Assembly: GCA_025529335.1 (NCBI GenBank)
Contig: JAMYHX010000323.1
Span: 1-49,194, forward strand
Source: Rhizopus sp. PT2906
Taxonomy: Eukaryota > Mucoromycota > Mucoromycetes > Mucorales > Rhizopodaceae
DNA: 49,194 nt
Direction of reading: 5' to 3'
Part shown: in pieces, positions 21,841 to 30,754 of the stretch
Position numbering within the stretch: position 1 is the stretch's first letter
Layout: each line of letters starts with the position of its first letter
Made by a program: the position numbers and the translations under genes
Notes under the pieces: model-generated
The model's database searches: none
What the model saw: only the letters and a program-made list of their open reading frames with translations
What the model was told of the DNA's origin: nothing

Positions 21841-22136
21841 TTAATTTTCTTTTTCTTTTTTTCTGTTGTCTTGGTTGCAGGCGATAAGGATTTGCGTTAA
21901 GGACTATCAAGTAAGGTTGACGTCAATATCACATAGTTGCTCTTTTTTGAGGGGGGAGGATAAATACTTACGTCAATCGACTTGTAAATGATAAGTGAAC
22001 CTATCACATATTTTATGGCAGTAACAGTATTTGGACTTAGATCTATTGTAATAGAAAGCTGATGTGGAAATTTGCTGAATTGTTGTAATGCTCTTTGACC
22101 AAGATCTAACGTAAGCTTGATATTGGTATCTTCCAT
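21841..22136 (-). CDS. Small protein of unknown function, 75 aa
   Basis: Two exons, 21972-22136 and 21841-21903, join through a 68-nt intron with a GTAAGT donor. The product begins MEDTNIKLTLDLGQRALQQF, has one hydrophobic stretch (AIKYVIGSLIIYKS) and ends in a short basic tail (NQDNRKKEKEN). No family is recognised. Support is the in-frame splice with a consensus donor and its position as a compact unit between two certain genes. It could be a short tail-anchored or inner-membrane protein. A spurious ORF cannot be excluded. Confidence 0.45.
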
Positions 22137-22283
22137 TATTAAAAAATTTAAAAAAGAAAAAAAGTGACTTTTTTATAATACAGAAATGAAGATTTTATTT
22201 ACTAGTTTTGCAATAGAGGCTTTAAATACAAAAAAAAAATGTATATGATACAAAAAAGAAAAATGGTTTTTTGTTTTTCCTAG

Positions 22284-23351
22284 TTAACCATAATGATGAG
22301 ATGCAGGTCTTGAGAATGATTCTCTTAATGTTGGAACACGTTGTCTGATAGCGCATACTTGAGAAGACAGATTTGGGCTATGAAGAGGAGAGGAAGTGAT
22401 GGGCAAGGTACCGACAACAGGTGATGTACGGAATTGACTGAATGCTTCTAGTGCTTCATATTCATCCTGTGTAATATCTATCGCATCTTTCTCAAGAGGT
22501 TTTTCGTCTAATTGAATCGTTCTTAATTTTTCTATAGGAGTTTGTAAAGCGTCAATCGATATACGACGTTTGACATGAAAATCATGATGATGAAAGCTTG
22601 GAGGAGAATGCGAGTGTCCCGAATCAGTCGAGACAGTAGAGATGGATGATCGACGGGTTTGGTCAAACTCATTGTACTCTTCCTTGATGGGCCATGACGA
22701 GCGGTTTCTGGGTACGTTGTATGGCTTTTGATAGTAATAATGATCATAATTTGGCAAATGCGAAGGATGATGATGGAATTGAGTCTTGACAGGGGAAGGA
22801 GGTAATGAGTAAGGATAAGGAGAGCGGTAGCCCAATGAGCGAACCGGAGTTGATATGGATGCTCTACGGTGAGGTAAAGGTAGCGTACGATTGTTCACCA
22901 TTGAAGAATATTCAAAGGATGACGCATATAAGTCAGATCGTTGTTGAACCCAAGGATGTCTCTCTTCTTGCATTTGAATCGGAGATTCGGTAACTGGATC
23001 GTCCGTCATCGATGCACGGGCTTTCTTGTTTTTAGAATGATCCTTTACTGCTTCCGTGGGTGCCGTCTTTTTTCTTTCTTTATCATGAGTCTGTGTATGC
23101 TGCATCATGTTGTCGAATCGACTAAACATACGTTCACAACCTTCGACAATGCACTTGTAAGGTTTCTAAATAACAATTAATATTTACTTTAGAGAAAACA
23201 ATAAATGCAAAGTTACCTCTCCTGTATGTTTCCTTTCATGCCTTGCTAAATGCTCACTTCTTGTAAAGACCATGTTACAATCTCCATAGCCAGTACAGCG
23301 AAATTGCTTAGGAGCAGACCTTTGTCCGGAATTTCTTCTCTTGGGTGGCAT
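22284..23351 (-). CDS. C2H2 zinc-finger transcription factor (Msn2/Usv1/Rgm1-like), 338 aa
   Basis: Exons 23217-23351 and 22284-23165. Two tandem C2H2 fingers lie at residues 18-72: FRCTGYGDCNMVFTRSEHLA then RHERKHTGEKPYKC and CERMFSRFDNMMQHTQTH. The helix residues (RSEHLAR and RFDNMMQ) are those of the Msn2/Usv1/Rgm1 group that reads CCCCT (STRE) elements in yeast. The rest is a low-complexity Ser/Pro/His region with basic patches (RRASIST, KRRISID) that look like phosphorylation or nuclear-import sites, and an acidic helix DAIDITQDEYEALEAFSQF that could activate transcription. The gene reads away from a 1.9-kb promoter containing seven CCCCT/AGGGG pentamers, which suggests stress-responsive or auto-regulated expression (inference). 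Confidence 0.88.
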
Positions 23352-24406
23352 GGTTAAATTAAATAGATAAAAAAAAGGGTAAAGAAAAAAGAAAGAAAGA
23401 AAAAGAAACTGCTAAAGTGTGGGTTAATCGATTTATATATTGCTTGAGTGAAACCCAACTTAAAATGCAGGACCGTGTGGCCCAGGGCGAGAAAAAAAAA
23501 AAAAAAAAAAAAAAGTAGCAAAATTTTTGAGCAAAAGAAATTGGACATGTTCCATCTTTCCCTGTTATTTTAGTGAATGAAGCAGGTGATAAAAATGAAA
23601 ACGATGAATTGATTGTCCCTCTTTCTGCTCTCTCTTTGATTCATATTGTCCATTTATCTCTTTTTCTCCAAAGTGAGTAAAGAGAATAAAATGGAAAAGG
23701 ATATTATTATTACAATAGGGAATAATGATATCATATTTAGACATTTGTTTAGTTGATCTGAGTTATTTTGGCAGCTATTGACGTTACAGCCCATTACATG
23801 TTTTTGTAACCCTTGTCGGTTGATTGATTGTACCAAGTTTACGAGGCTATCATTCGTCTTTTACTATTTCTACTTTGTACCATGGTTACTCTCTGTAGCC
23901 TTAGTTACATGTTGTTTTTTCTGTTCCTTGAACCTGGATAAAAAAAATCAAAAGGTAAAAATGTTAAAGTAACGAATCTTCCGACTGCCCAGTTAGATTC
24001 CATCAAACCATGTGCTGCGATATTTTGATAGTATACCACCCAATGAATCTCAAATGCTGTCATCGATTTTGTCATTCTACAACACATAACATGACAGTGT
24101 GTAAACAATGAGAAAAAAATAAACTTTATGCACAAGCTGTCTGTATTGAAACAATGCCACTCAATTGTCCCTTTTTTGGTTTGAACAATAAAACATTGTT
24201 TATTTACTTTGGACAACGGTTGCCATGTAACTGAATCTAATCAACAAATCACGTTTAGACCAAGTTATGTGTAACTAGGATACACAAACAATGGGCTTTT
24301 CCTTTTATTATTACAACAAAATCATCATGGAAGGAAAAAAAAAATTCAAACTGAAATTCAAAAATTAGTCTAGACCTTAAAAAGTTACCTGTCAATAGCC
24401 GCCAAA

Positions 24407-25081
24407 AGGGGTTAAGGATAGTAAACTCAAAAAAAAGTTGGGAGAATGTACCGCCGGGAATGGAAATAAAAAGAAAGAATAACCTTGGTTTATAAACTCT
24501 CCAACATGAACGATTCGTTCCTTTGAATCTTTTTGTTTTACTTGTTTTCTTTTCAGCCCTTTTACAAAGTTCCTGTCACACAAGTGAAACTCAGAAAGTC
24601 AAATGCATGATCGTATTTTAAGGATTTGCATAAAACATTCTTTTCTCAAAAACTTTGTCGAGCTGTTGTAACAAGGACTTTATCATTGGAAATTAATTAT
24701 TATTTAAATCTGACCCCTGATTCAAGTCTCAATTATGTCTCTCTCTCTCTCTCTCTTTGCAGTGTTATTTAAGCAAGGGGGAAATAATGATACATAATCT
24801 GTGAGGGAGAAAGAGAGAGAGAGAGAGGGGCAGGGGGTTAGTCTCTTTCTTTTTGTCTTTTGGAACCTGTCAAGTCAGAATGAACCATCATGCACCTTTA
24901 ATTTTTTTTTCTTAAACTATAATTTAGACATCTTTCAAATAACAGTTTATCTTTTTTACTATTGATAAATGCAACCCTAGAAAACCGTAAAACCAGGGGC
25001 TACTTTTATGAATCCTTTCATGCATCATAATTAAATAATGTGTGGTAGAAAACAATAAGTTGATTTATCAATCTACCCCCT
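24407..25081. promoter_or_regulatory. Cluster of seven STRE-like CCCCT/AGGGG pentamers
   Basis: Pentamers start at 24407, 24714, 24776, 24826, 24832, 24995 and 25077, mixing both orientations. None occurs in 23352-24400. CCCCT is the established binding site of Msn2/4-type fingers in yeast. The cluster lies 146-820 bp upstream of the sorting nexin start and 1.0-1.7 kb upstream of the C2H2 gene. Binding is inferred. Confidence 0.5.
24739..24827. repeat. Inverted CT / GA microsatellite pair
   Basis: A (TC)n run at 24739-24757 and a (GA)n run at about 24809-24827 are complementary and separated by about 50 nt. Single strands could pair into a long hairpin; each run alone is a typical GAGA-like promoter tract. 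Confidence 0.7.
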
Positions 25082-25226
25082 TTGATGTTTTTTTTTTTTT
25101 TTCTGGGCTGCAGGACACGCAAAAGATTTGATCGGGAATTGAAAAAGCTGGTAAAGCAATTGTTCGTGTATGCTTGGCTCAAATTATGCTCTGTACCCCT
25201 TTTCTTTTTTCTTTAAACATTGCAAC

Positions 25227-27382
25227 ATGCTAGAAATAATACCAGAGATATACAACCTAATAACGGAAGTCATAGAGCAGCCAATGTTATCAGAAATAGT
25301 TTATGTCTTTGGCAGCACATTCCTAATCATCTACTCTTTTTTACTTGTCACTGACGGAATCTATTTCCTTGCCTTTCTCATTGCAGGCTTTGTCTTGGGT
25401 GGGCTTTATTTTAATAATACAGAAGGTAGATTGGTCATACAAGAATATCAAAGGACATTTCATGAAGAACCAGCAGTAAGAAAATAGTCCATGTTTTTTT
25501 ATATGCATTATATATTATTATTATTATTATTAGGATACATCATCAACAGAAAGACTTGAGCTTCATTATCGTTCACTTACCCCTGTTATTGATCAACTCC
25601 TTGATTATTTCATACGCGACTTTATAGCCAATTGGTGGACGCCACTTAATGTTTACGAGGACATTCAATTCGAGAAAATCACAAGAGAAAAATTAAACGG
25701 TGCTTGTATGCAGCTAGAAAAGATCCTTATGAATCAGGACAGAAATGATATCGTCATGTCAACATTATATGGAGTAGCCAATACATTGATCATTCACATG
25801 GTAAGGAGATTTTTTATTATGAAGGAGTCTATATTGATCAAACCCTTTCAAGAGAGAGTGTAGAGCTTTAGAAGAATCAGAAATTTCTATAGAGGACTAC
25901 GTTAGAAGAAATCCACAGTCACCTTTTGCACAGCTCTTATCCAAGCATGAACAGCATCAACAACTTCGTGGGCTTAGCCAAACACTATTAAAGAGAGCAC
26001 TAACAGGTCCCGAAAAGGAGTCCGATCTATTGATGTCCTTACTTCGTGAGCTATTGGCTACCTTTCTATTTGGCAACATTCTCGATATCCTTAGCGACCC
26101 TGACTTTTTGAATTGTTGGATCATTGATCTCTTGTCAGATCAGGCATCATCCGAGACAGTTCAAGCGACAGTATCTGCTGCTCTCGAAACTGTCGTTTCG
26201 GAGAAAATAGATGATGATGATGGATTTGAAACAAGACAAGACGACGAACTCGTCAGTTTTTCACCTGGACTTGTTCATTTCACCGTCATGGATATCTCGC
26301 CACCGCAATCACCAGACCATCCACTGAACAAGAGTCAATTGATCTACATCATTCAGATCGAACGACCTGCCAACGAGGATACTGTAGGATCGGAAGGTGG
26401 TGGATATGTGATCACACGAAGTTACACTGATTTCGAAAGCTTCCACACGATCCTCTCTGCACGATACATTCGACACATAAACAAGATACAGCTCAGGCTG
26501 CCATTAGATCCTGCCAAGTCCTGGCTAAAGACACAAACGAAAAAGAAGGGCGAAGAAATCAGCCATGATCTAGAGATATACTTGGATAAGGTTGTGCATG
26601 ATACCGAATTGGGCAGAGATCCTTTGATTTCTGCCTTTTTGAGAAAAGAAAGACGATCGGAAGTGATGAACGACGACGTCGTGTCATTTTCGGAAGAGTA
26701 CAAGGACCAGGTCGTGGCGGCATATGCTCTCTTGACCGATACAAAGCCTCTGTCTAGATCACGGTCTCTATTTTCGCGCAACAATTCTCCCAAGATGGAA
26801 ACCAAGGATGATACCCATTCGATGACAAGTAGTAGTAGTACGACAACAGAAGAAGAAGAACAAATCATACCACCCAAAGCGCTTAGTTCGATGGACGTAG
26901 AGCTCTTGATTGAAACAACGTATGCACTCGTGATTGAGATATTCAATCTGACACCGTCAAATAATAAAGCATGGATGCGAAGGTCTATTCTGAACATACT
27001 GAGGGAAATTGTCCGTCGATCATATACAGAGTTTATTACAGAACGGTACAATGATCTATTGAATGCGTACATGTCTCCTGATGCCATCATGCTTCGATTG
27101 AATCAACTCGGTCAGCAGCTTTGGCCAGAAGGCCAATGGGTTGTAGGAGAACAAAAGCGGCCGACAGAGAAGCGCACGGATAAGGATAGAGAAGAAAGTA
27201 AGCGAAAGGCAAGAACCATGTTGATGAATCGAGTGATACCTAGTACAGTTCGTCAGCTCATTGGTGATCAGAACTGTAATACGGCTATGGATCGCATCTG
27301 GGCTCGATGCCAAGATCCTGTCCTCAACCGAATACTCATGCTACAGCTAGTAGAACGTATCATAAAGCCCATTCTGGGATAA
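25227..27382 (+). CDS. PXA-PX-nexinC sorting nexin (Mdm1/SNX19-like), 681 aa
   Basis: Exons 25227-25475, 25534-25800 and 25853-27382 join in frame. Two adjacent N-terminal hydrophobic segments (about 25-60) anchor the protein. A PXA domain follows (YFIRDFIANWWTPL..., then HMRECRALEE and LSDPDFLNCWIIDLLS). The PX domain (about 300-430) has RSYTDFESFH and LPLDPAKSW. A phospho-site-rich linker (SRSRSLFSRNNSPK) leads to a C-terminal nexin domain (RSILNILREIVRRS..., RVIPSTVRQLIG). Mdm1 and SNX13/14/19/25 proteins tether ER to vacuole or lipid droplets. No RGS domain is present between PXA and PX, unlike SNX13/14/25, so the layout is that of SNX19. The acceptor at 25851-25852 is chosen because it restores the HMRECR motif. 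Confidence 0.88.
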
Positions 27383-27421
27383 AGTATATATGTATATCTC
27401 TTTTTGTGTGTATGTGTTGTA

Positions 27422-27427
27422 AATAAA
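27422..27427 (+). terminator. AATAAA polyadenylation signal of the sorting nexin gene
   Basis: Canonical hexamer 40 nt past the stop, inside the 115-bp gap to the converging SEC22 gene. Confidence 0.55.
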
Positions 27428-27497
27428 TAAAAAAAAACCTTTCTCCCTTTTTTCCCCCTTCATTCTGATGGTATACACTATAGCGCATTTATTTTGA

Positions 27498-28307
27498 TTA
27501 AAACCAGTAATAGCGAATAAGAAGAACAAATAAAATAAATGTAGCAATAGCTACAGGTGGACCATACTTTCGGTAAAGTGCCTGTAAGTTCAAATGACGC
27601 GCCTTATCCTTAAACATCTTGGCACTGTCCTTGAGTTCACCTGATATTGTGCTCATACGATCCAAACTATCTCCACGCCACAATAAATCCTCCATATTCT
27701 TTGTCATAATACGTGTCACATCCTGCAAGTCTTCGTTCAGTTTGGCCAAATTGCTTTGAGTCCTTGTGTCTTGATAGATTCTCTTTGTCTTTTGCATAAA
27801 AGTGTCTGTATTTCTGCTGTATTAGTCAATGATGCATAATTTATTATGATATAAATACCAAATTTAACAAATGCATAGGGTCTAAGACCTGGCTTTTCTA
27901 CTTCATTTCCATAACTCATATTGAATTCTTTGGCAAGTTCTTCTAAATAGCTGAAGGCGAGCTTACGAGGATAAGATTGATCACAAATACAGAGATAACA
28001 GACACTTGATTCAATAATATAACTTTTTGAACAGGTCAATATGAAGTTTAATATATACACATGCACACAACTTACTGAAACACGTATTTGCCTGATTCGA
28101 TAGAACATCTCGGTTCAGAGTTGGAATTGAGTCTTTTGAATATAGTCTTTGCTTGTTGTTTATAATCAGCTAATTCCGTCTCAACCTTTTACATGTTTCA
28201 TTAACCCCTTTTTGTTCAAAGTATAATTAATTTACCTGCTCATCATCCATACTAGCAGCCAGCGGAAGACCGTCTGTTACTCTTGCAATAAGCGTAGTCT
28301 TGACCAT
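27498..28307 (-). CDS. SEC22: R-SNARE SEC22, 217 aa
   Basis: Four exons: 28236-28307, 28076-28185, 27859-28022 and 27498-27805. The longin domain begins MVKTTLIARVTDGLPLAAS and includes CSIESGKYVFHYI, CYLCICDQSYPRKLAFSYLE and RPYAFVKF. The SNARE helix runs NLAKLNEDLQDVTRIMTKNM and ends in RGDSLDRM, with the zero-layer Arg in WRGD. A C-terminal anchor (AIATFILFVLLIRYYWF) ends the protein. SEC22 drives fusion in both directions between ER and Golgi with Bet1, Bos1 and Sed5. Length equals the family norm (214-215). An UPRE-like octamer lies 73 bp upstream of the ATG. Confidence 0.95.
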
Positions 28308-28379
28308 ATTATACAGAAAAGGTAATAGAAAAAAAAAAAGAAAAAAAGAAGAAGCCAAATATTAAAACTAATGTCACTG

Positions 28380-28387
28380 TGACGTGG
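28380..28387 (-). promoter_or_regulatory. UPRE/CRE-like octamer TGACGTGG upstream of SEC22
   Basis: TGACGTGG reads on the plus strand, 73 bp before the SEC22 start; it matches the ATF6/XBP1-type unfolded-protein-response element and bZIP half-site. The same octamer, on the minus strand at 970-977, precedes the LDB-like gene. Activity is inferred. Confidence 0.35.
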
Positions 28388-28462
28388 CACGCTGAGAAAG
28401 AGCGTATCACTCATTCTATCTTTCTCTTTTTTTTTTTTTTTTTTTTTTTACTCTATTGTAAT

Positions 28463-28468
28463 TTTATT
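28463..28468 (-). terminator. AATAAA polyadenylation signal of HYPK
   Basis: TTTATT on the plus strand, 23-28 nt past the HYPK stop on the transcribed strand. Confidence 0.5.
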
Positions 28469-28490
28469 TACACACAAATAAAAAGCCCTA

Positions 28491-28963
28491 TCAACATTCA
28501 ATCCACTTTTTGATAGCAGCTACAGCATCACCACCATTGGCTCTTAAAGCTGCTTCAGCCTCTGCTTTTGTCAGCTGCATTTCCTTTACCTACATACCGA
28601 GTTATGTTTTCGTGTTATTCTAAATAGTTTCCACTTACCAAGAGTTCGACATCAGCTTTATTGACTGCACCGGTCAAAGGTTTACTTTAAAAATGATTAT
28701 ATTAATTTCTAGTATAAAAGTATGGTTCTCAAACTTACGGTAATGCCTTTTTATGTTCGTTGGCTAATTCCTGTATTTCAACTAAAGCCTACTCTCAATG
28801 TGTCAGTTCAACATTGAACTCTTTTGATGATTATTACCTTTGTTAGCTTTTCAGCTGTCTTTTGTCTTAGGGCCAATTCATCATTAACAGCGTCAGTCAC
28901 TTTCTTGGTATTGTCATGGTCATGGTTACAGTTCGAATGGTCGTGATGGTGATGGTCTGTCAT
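28491..28963 (-). CDS. HYPK: HYPK-like NatA regulator with UBA domain, 106 aa
   Basis: Four exons: 28838-28963, 28739-28788, 28639-28684 and 28491-28589. A His/Asp-rich start (MTDHHHHDHSNCNHDHDN) is followed by a helix (ELALRQKTAEKLTKALVEIQ) and a C-terminal UBA-like fold (NKADVELLVKEMQLTKAEAE, AALRANGGDAVAAIKKWIE). This is the HYPK/NAC-alpha-UBA pattern. HYPK binds the ribosome-associated N-terminal acetyltransferase NatA and inhibits and stabilises it. The start at 28963 is chosen over an upstream one that only adds hydrophobic leader. The acidic His-rich N-terminus is unlike human HYPK and could bind metal, but this is speculation. It shares a 132-bp promoter with ENP1. Confidence 0.85.
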
Positions 28964-29095
28964 TGTTAAGTGTAAAAAAGAGAGAGAAAATGTACCCAAT
29001 AAGAAAAAGGGTGTTATTTTTGCAGGAAAAAGGGGGGTCACAAGCCTCTTGAATTTTTTTTCTTTTTTTTTTTTTTTTAATTCTAAACACTAACG
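28964..29095. promoter_or_regulatory. 132-bp bidirectional promoter of HYPK and ENP1
   Basis: The start codons at 28963 (minus) and 29096 (plus) leave 132 bp including both 5' leaders. It is A/T-rich with a long T-tract at 29055-29078, a typical nucleosome-depleted element. Confidence 0.6.
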
Positions 29096-30599
29096 ATGGG
29101 AAAAGCCTCAGTCAAAGCCGGCCGTCCTCAACGCCATGATCCTCTCCATGTTCAACTTGCTGATATTCCTGAGCAAGCCTTTGCCAAAAAAGCACCTCGT
29201 CAAAAATTCATTGATCGTAATAACAGATCTGAAGAACCTGATCAAGTAAAGGGAAACAACATAGACTAAAGATTCATTTACTGACAGACGAACAATAGGA
29301 ATACTTGGACTCCAAATTATCTAAAAAAATTTTAAAGATTGCCAGAGAACAACAAGAGCAAATTGATAAAGAAGATCAAGACAACGAAGACGAAGAAGAG
29401 TAAGAACAAAGAAAACTACTTTTACTATATACTTACATGCTTAGCGTAGTCAAGTCAAAGAAACCTTTGGTTTGGGATTCCCTGATGATGAAGAAGAGTT
29501 TGAAGATGTCGAAGAATATGCTGACTATGAGGAAATCGAAGTAGATGAGGCAGATGCTGATATATTGAGCAAGTTTTTGCCCAGTGCACCTCGAGAGAAA
29601 AAGTCATTAGCAGACATTATCATGGAAAAGATTAATGAAAAGAATGCTGCTGAGGGATTACCAGCAATCGGTAGGTGAATACAATGGGAAAGAAAGGAAA
29701 GGTAAACTAATATAATTAAAGAGGAAGAAGAACAGCTGACGCCTTCGATGAATCCCAAAGTGGTTGAAGTCTATACAAAGTAAGTCTACTACAGTAACTA
29801 CGGCAACAAGATCTAACATGATCTATTTAGAGTGGGTCAGTTGTTGAGTCGTTATAAATCAGGCAAATTACCTAAAGCATTCAAGATTATCCCTTCTTTG
29901 AGCAACTGGGAAGAGATCTTATACCTCACCTCACCCGAGACTTGGACACCTCATGCTACCTATGAAGCAACTCGTATGTTTGTGTCTAATCTGAAAGTGA
30001 AGCCAGTTCAACGATTCTTAAACCTCGTCTTACTTGATCGTGTGCGTGAAGACATTGCGGCCAATAAGAAGTTAAGCTACCATCTCTACTTGGCATTGAA
30101 AAAGGGTCTCTATCGTCCTGCCGCCTTCTTCAAGGGTATTCTCTTCCCTCTCTGTGAATCAGGTAACTGCACATTAAAGGAAGCCTCCATTCTCGGTAGT
30201 GTCCTCTCCAAGGTCTCCATTCCTGTGCTTCACTCCTCTGCTGCTCTTTTGCGTTTAGCCGAAATGGAATACACTGGTCCCAACTCCATCTTCATTCGTA
30301 TATTGCTCGATAAGAAATATGCTTTACCTTACAAAGTGGTCGATGCCCTCGTCATGCATTTTGCTCGATTTGCTAATGATCCTCGAGATATGCCTGTGCT
30401 TTGGCATCAGTCGATGTTGGTATTCGTTCAACGTTATAAACAAGATTTGGTGGCAGAACAAAAAGATATATTATTAGAAGTCATTCGAAAGAAACATCAT
30501 CCTGGTATCTCACCTGAAGTACGTCGTGAAATCGTTCATTCTGAAGCAAGAGATGATATGTTGATGGATAGAGATGAAGATATTATGATGATGGATTAA
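29096..30599 (+). CDS. ENP1: Bystin, 40S ribosome biogenesis factor, 432 aa
   Basis: Five exons: 29096-29245, 29299-29399, 29450-29670, 29722-29779 and 29831-30599. A basic N-terminus (MGKASVKAGRPQRHDPLHVQ) and an acidic linker (DNEDEEE, DYEEIEVDEAD) lead to the conserved bystin helical repeat with GKLPKAFKIIPSLSNWEEIL, ATRMFVSNLKVKPVQRF, LKKGLYRPAAFFKGILFPLC and SIPVLHSSAALLRLAEM. Enp1 joins pre-40S particles with Tsr1 and Ltv1 and is needed for 18S rRNA processing and export. Length matches human bystin (437). The last exon holds the whole helical domain. Its divergent neighbour HYPK also works on ribosomes. Confidence 0.95.
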
Positions 30600-30754
30600 A
30601 CAATCATCTGTAAAAATAACTGTCACATAGATTATCATTATTACCCTCTCTCCCTTTTCTTTTTTTCATAGTTCATTTAATACAAAAGATTACACATGTT
30701 TTTTTATTACATATTAAATAGTAGAATGTTGTGTGTGTGTATATGTGCTTTTTT

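Larger units (their letters stand above)
23352..25226. promoter_or_regulatory. Long divergent promoter between the C2H2 factor and the sorting nexin
   Basis: 1,875 bp without a credible gene. ORFs inside are short and low-complexity. The left part has poly-A/T blocks; the right part holds CT and GA microsatellites and the STRE-like cluster. It is by far the longest promoter in the window. Confidence 0.65.

Noticed and set aside
26422..27090. 222-aa open frame antisense to the sorting nexin
   Set aside because: It mirrors codon bias of the sense gene, has no recognisable domain, and the sense frame carries clear PX and nexin motifs.
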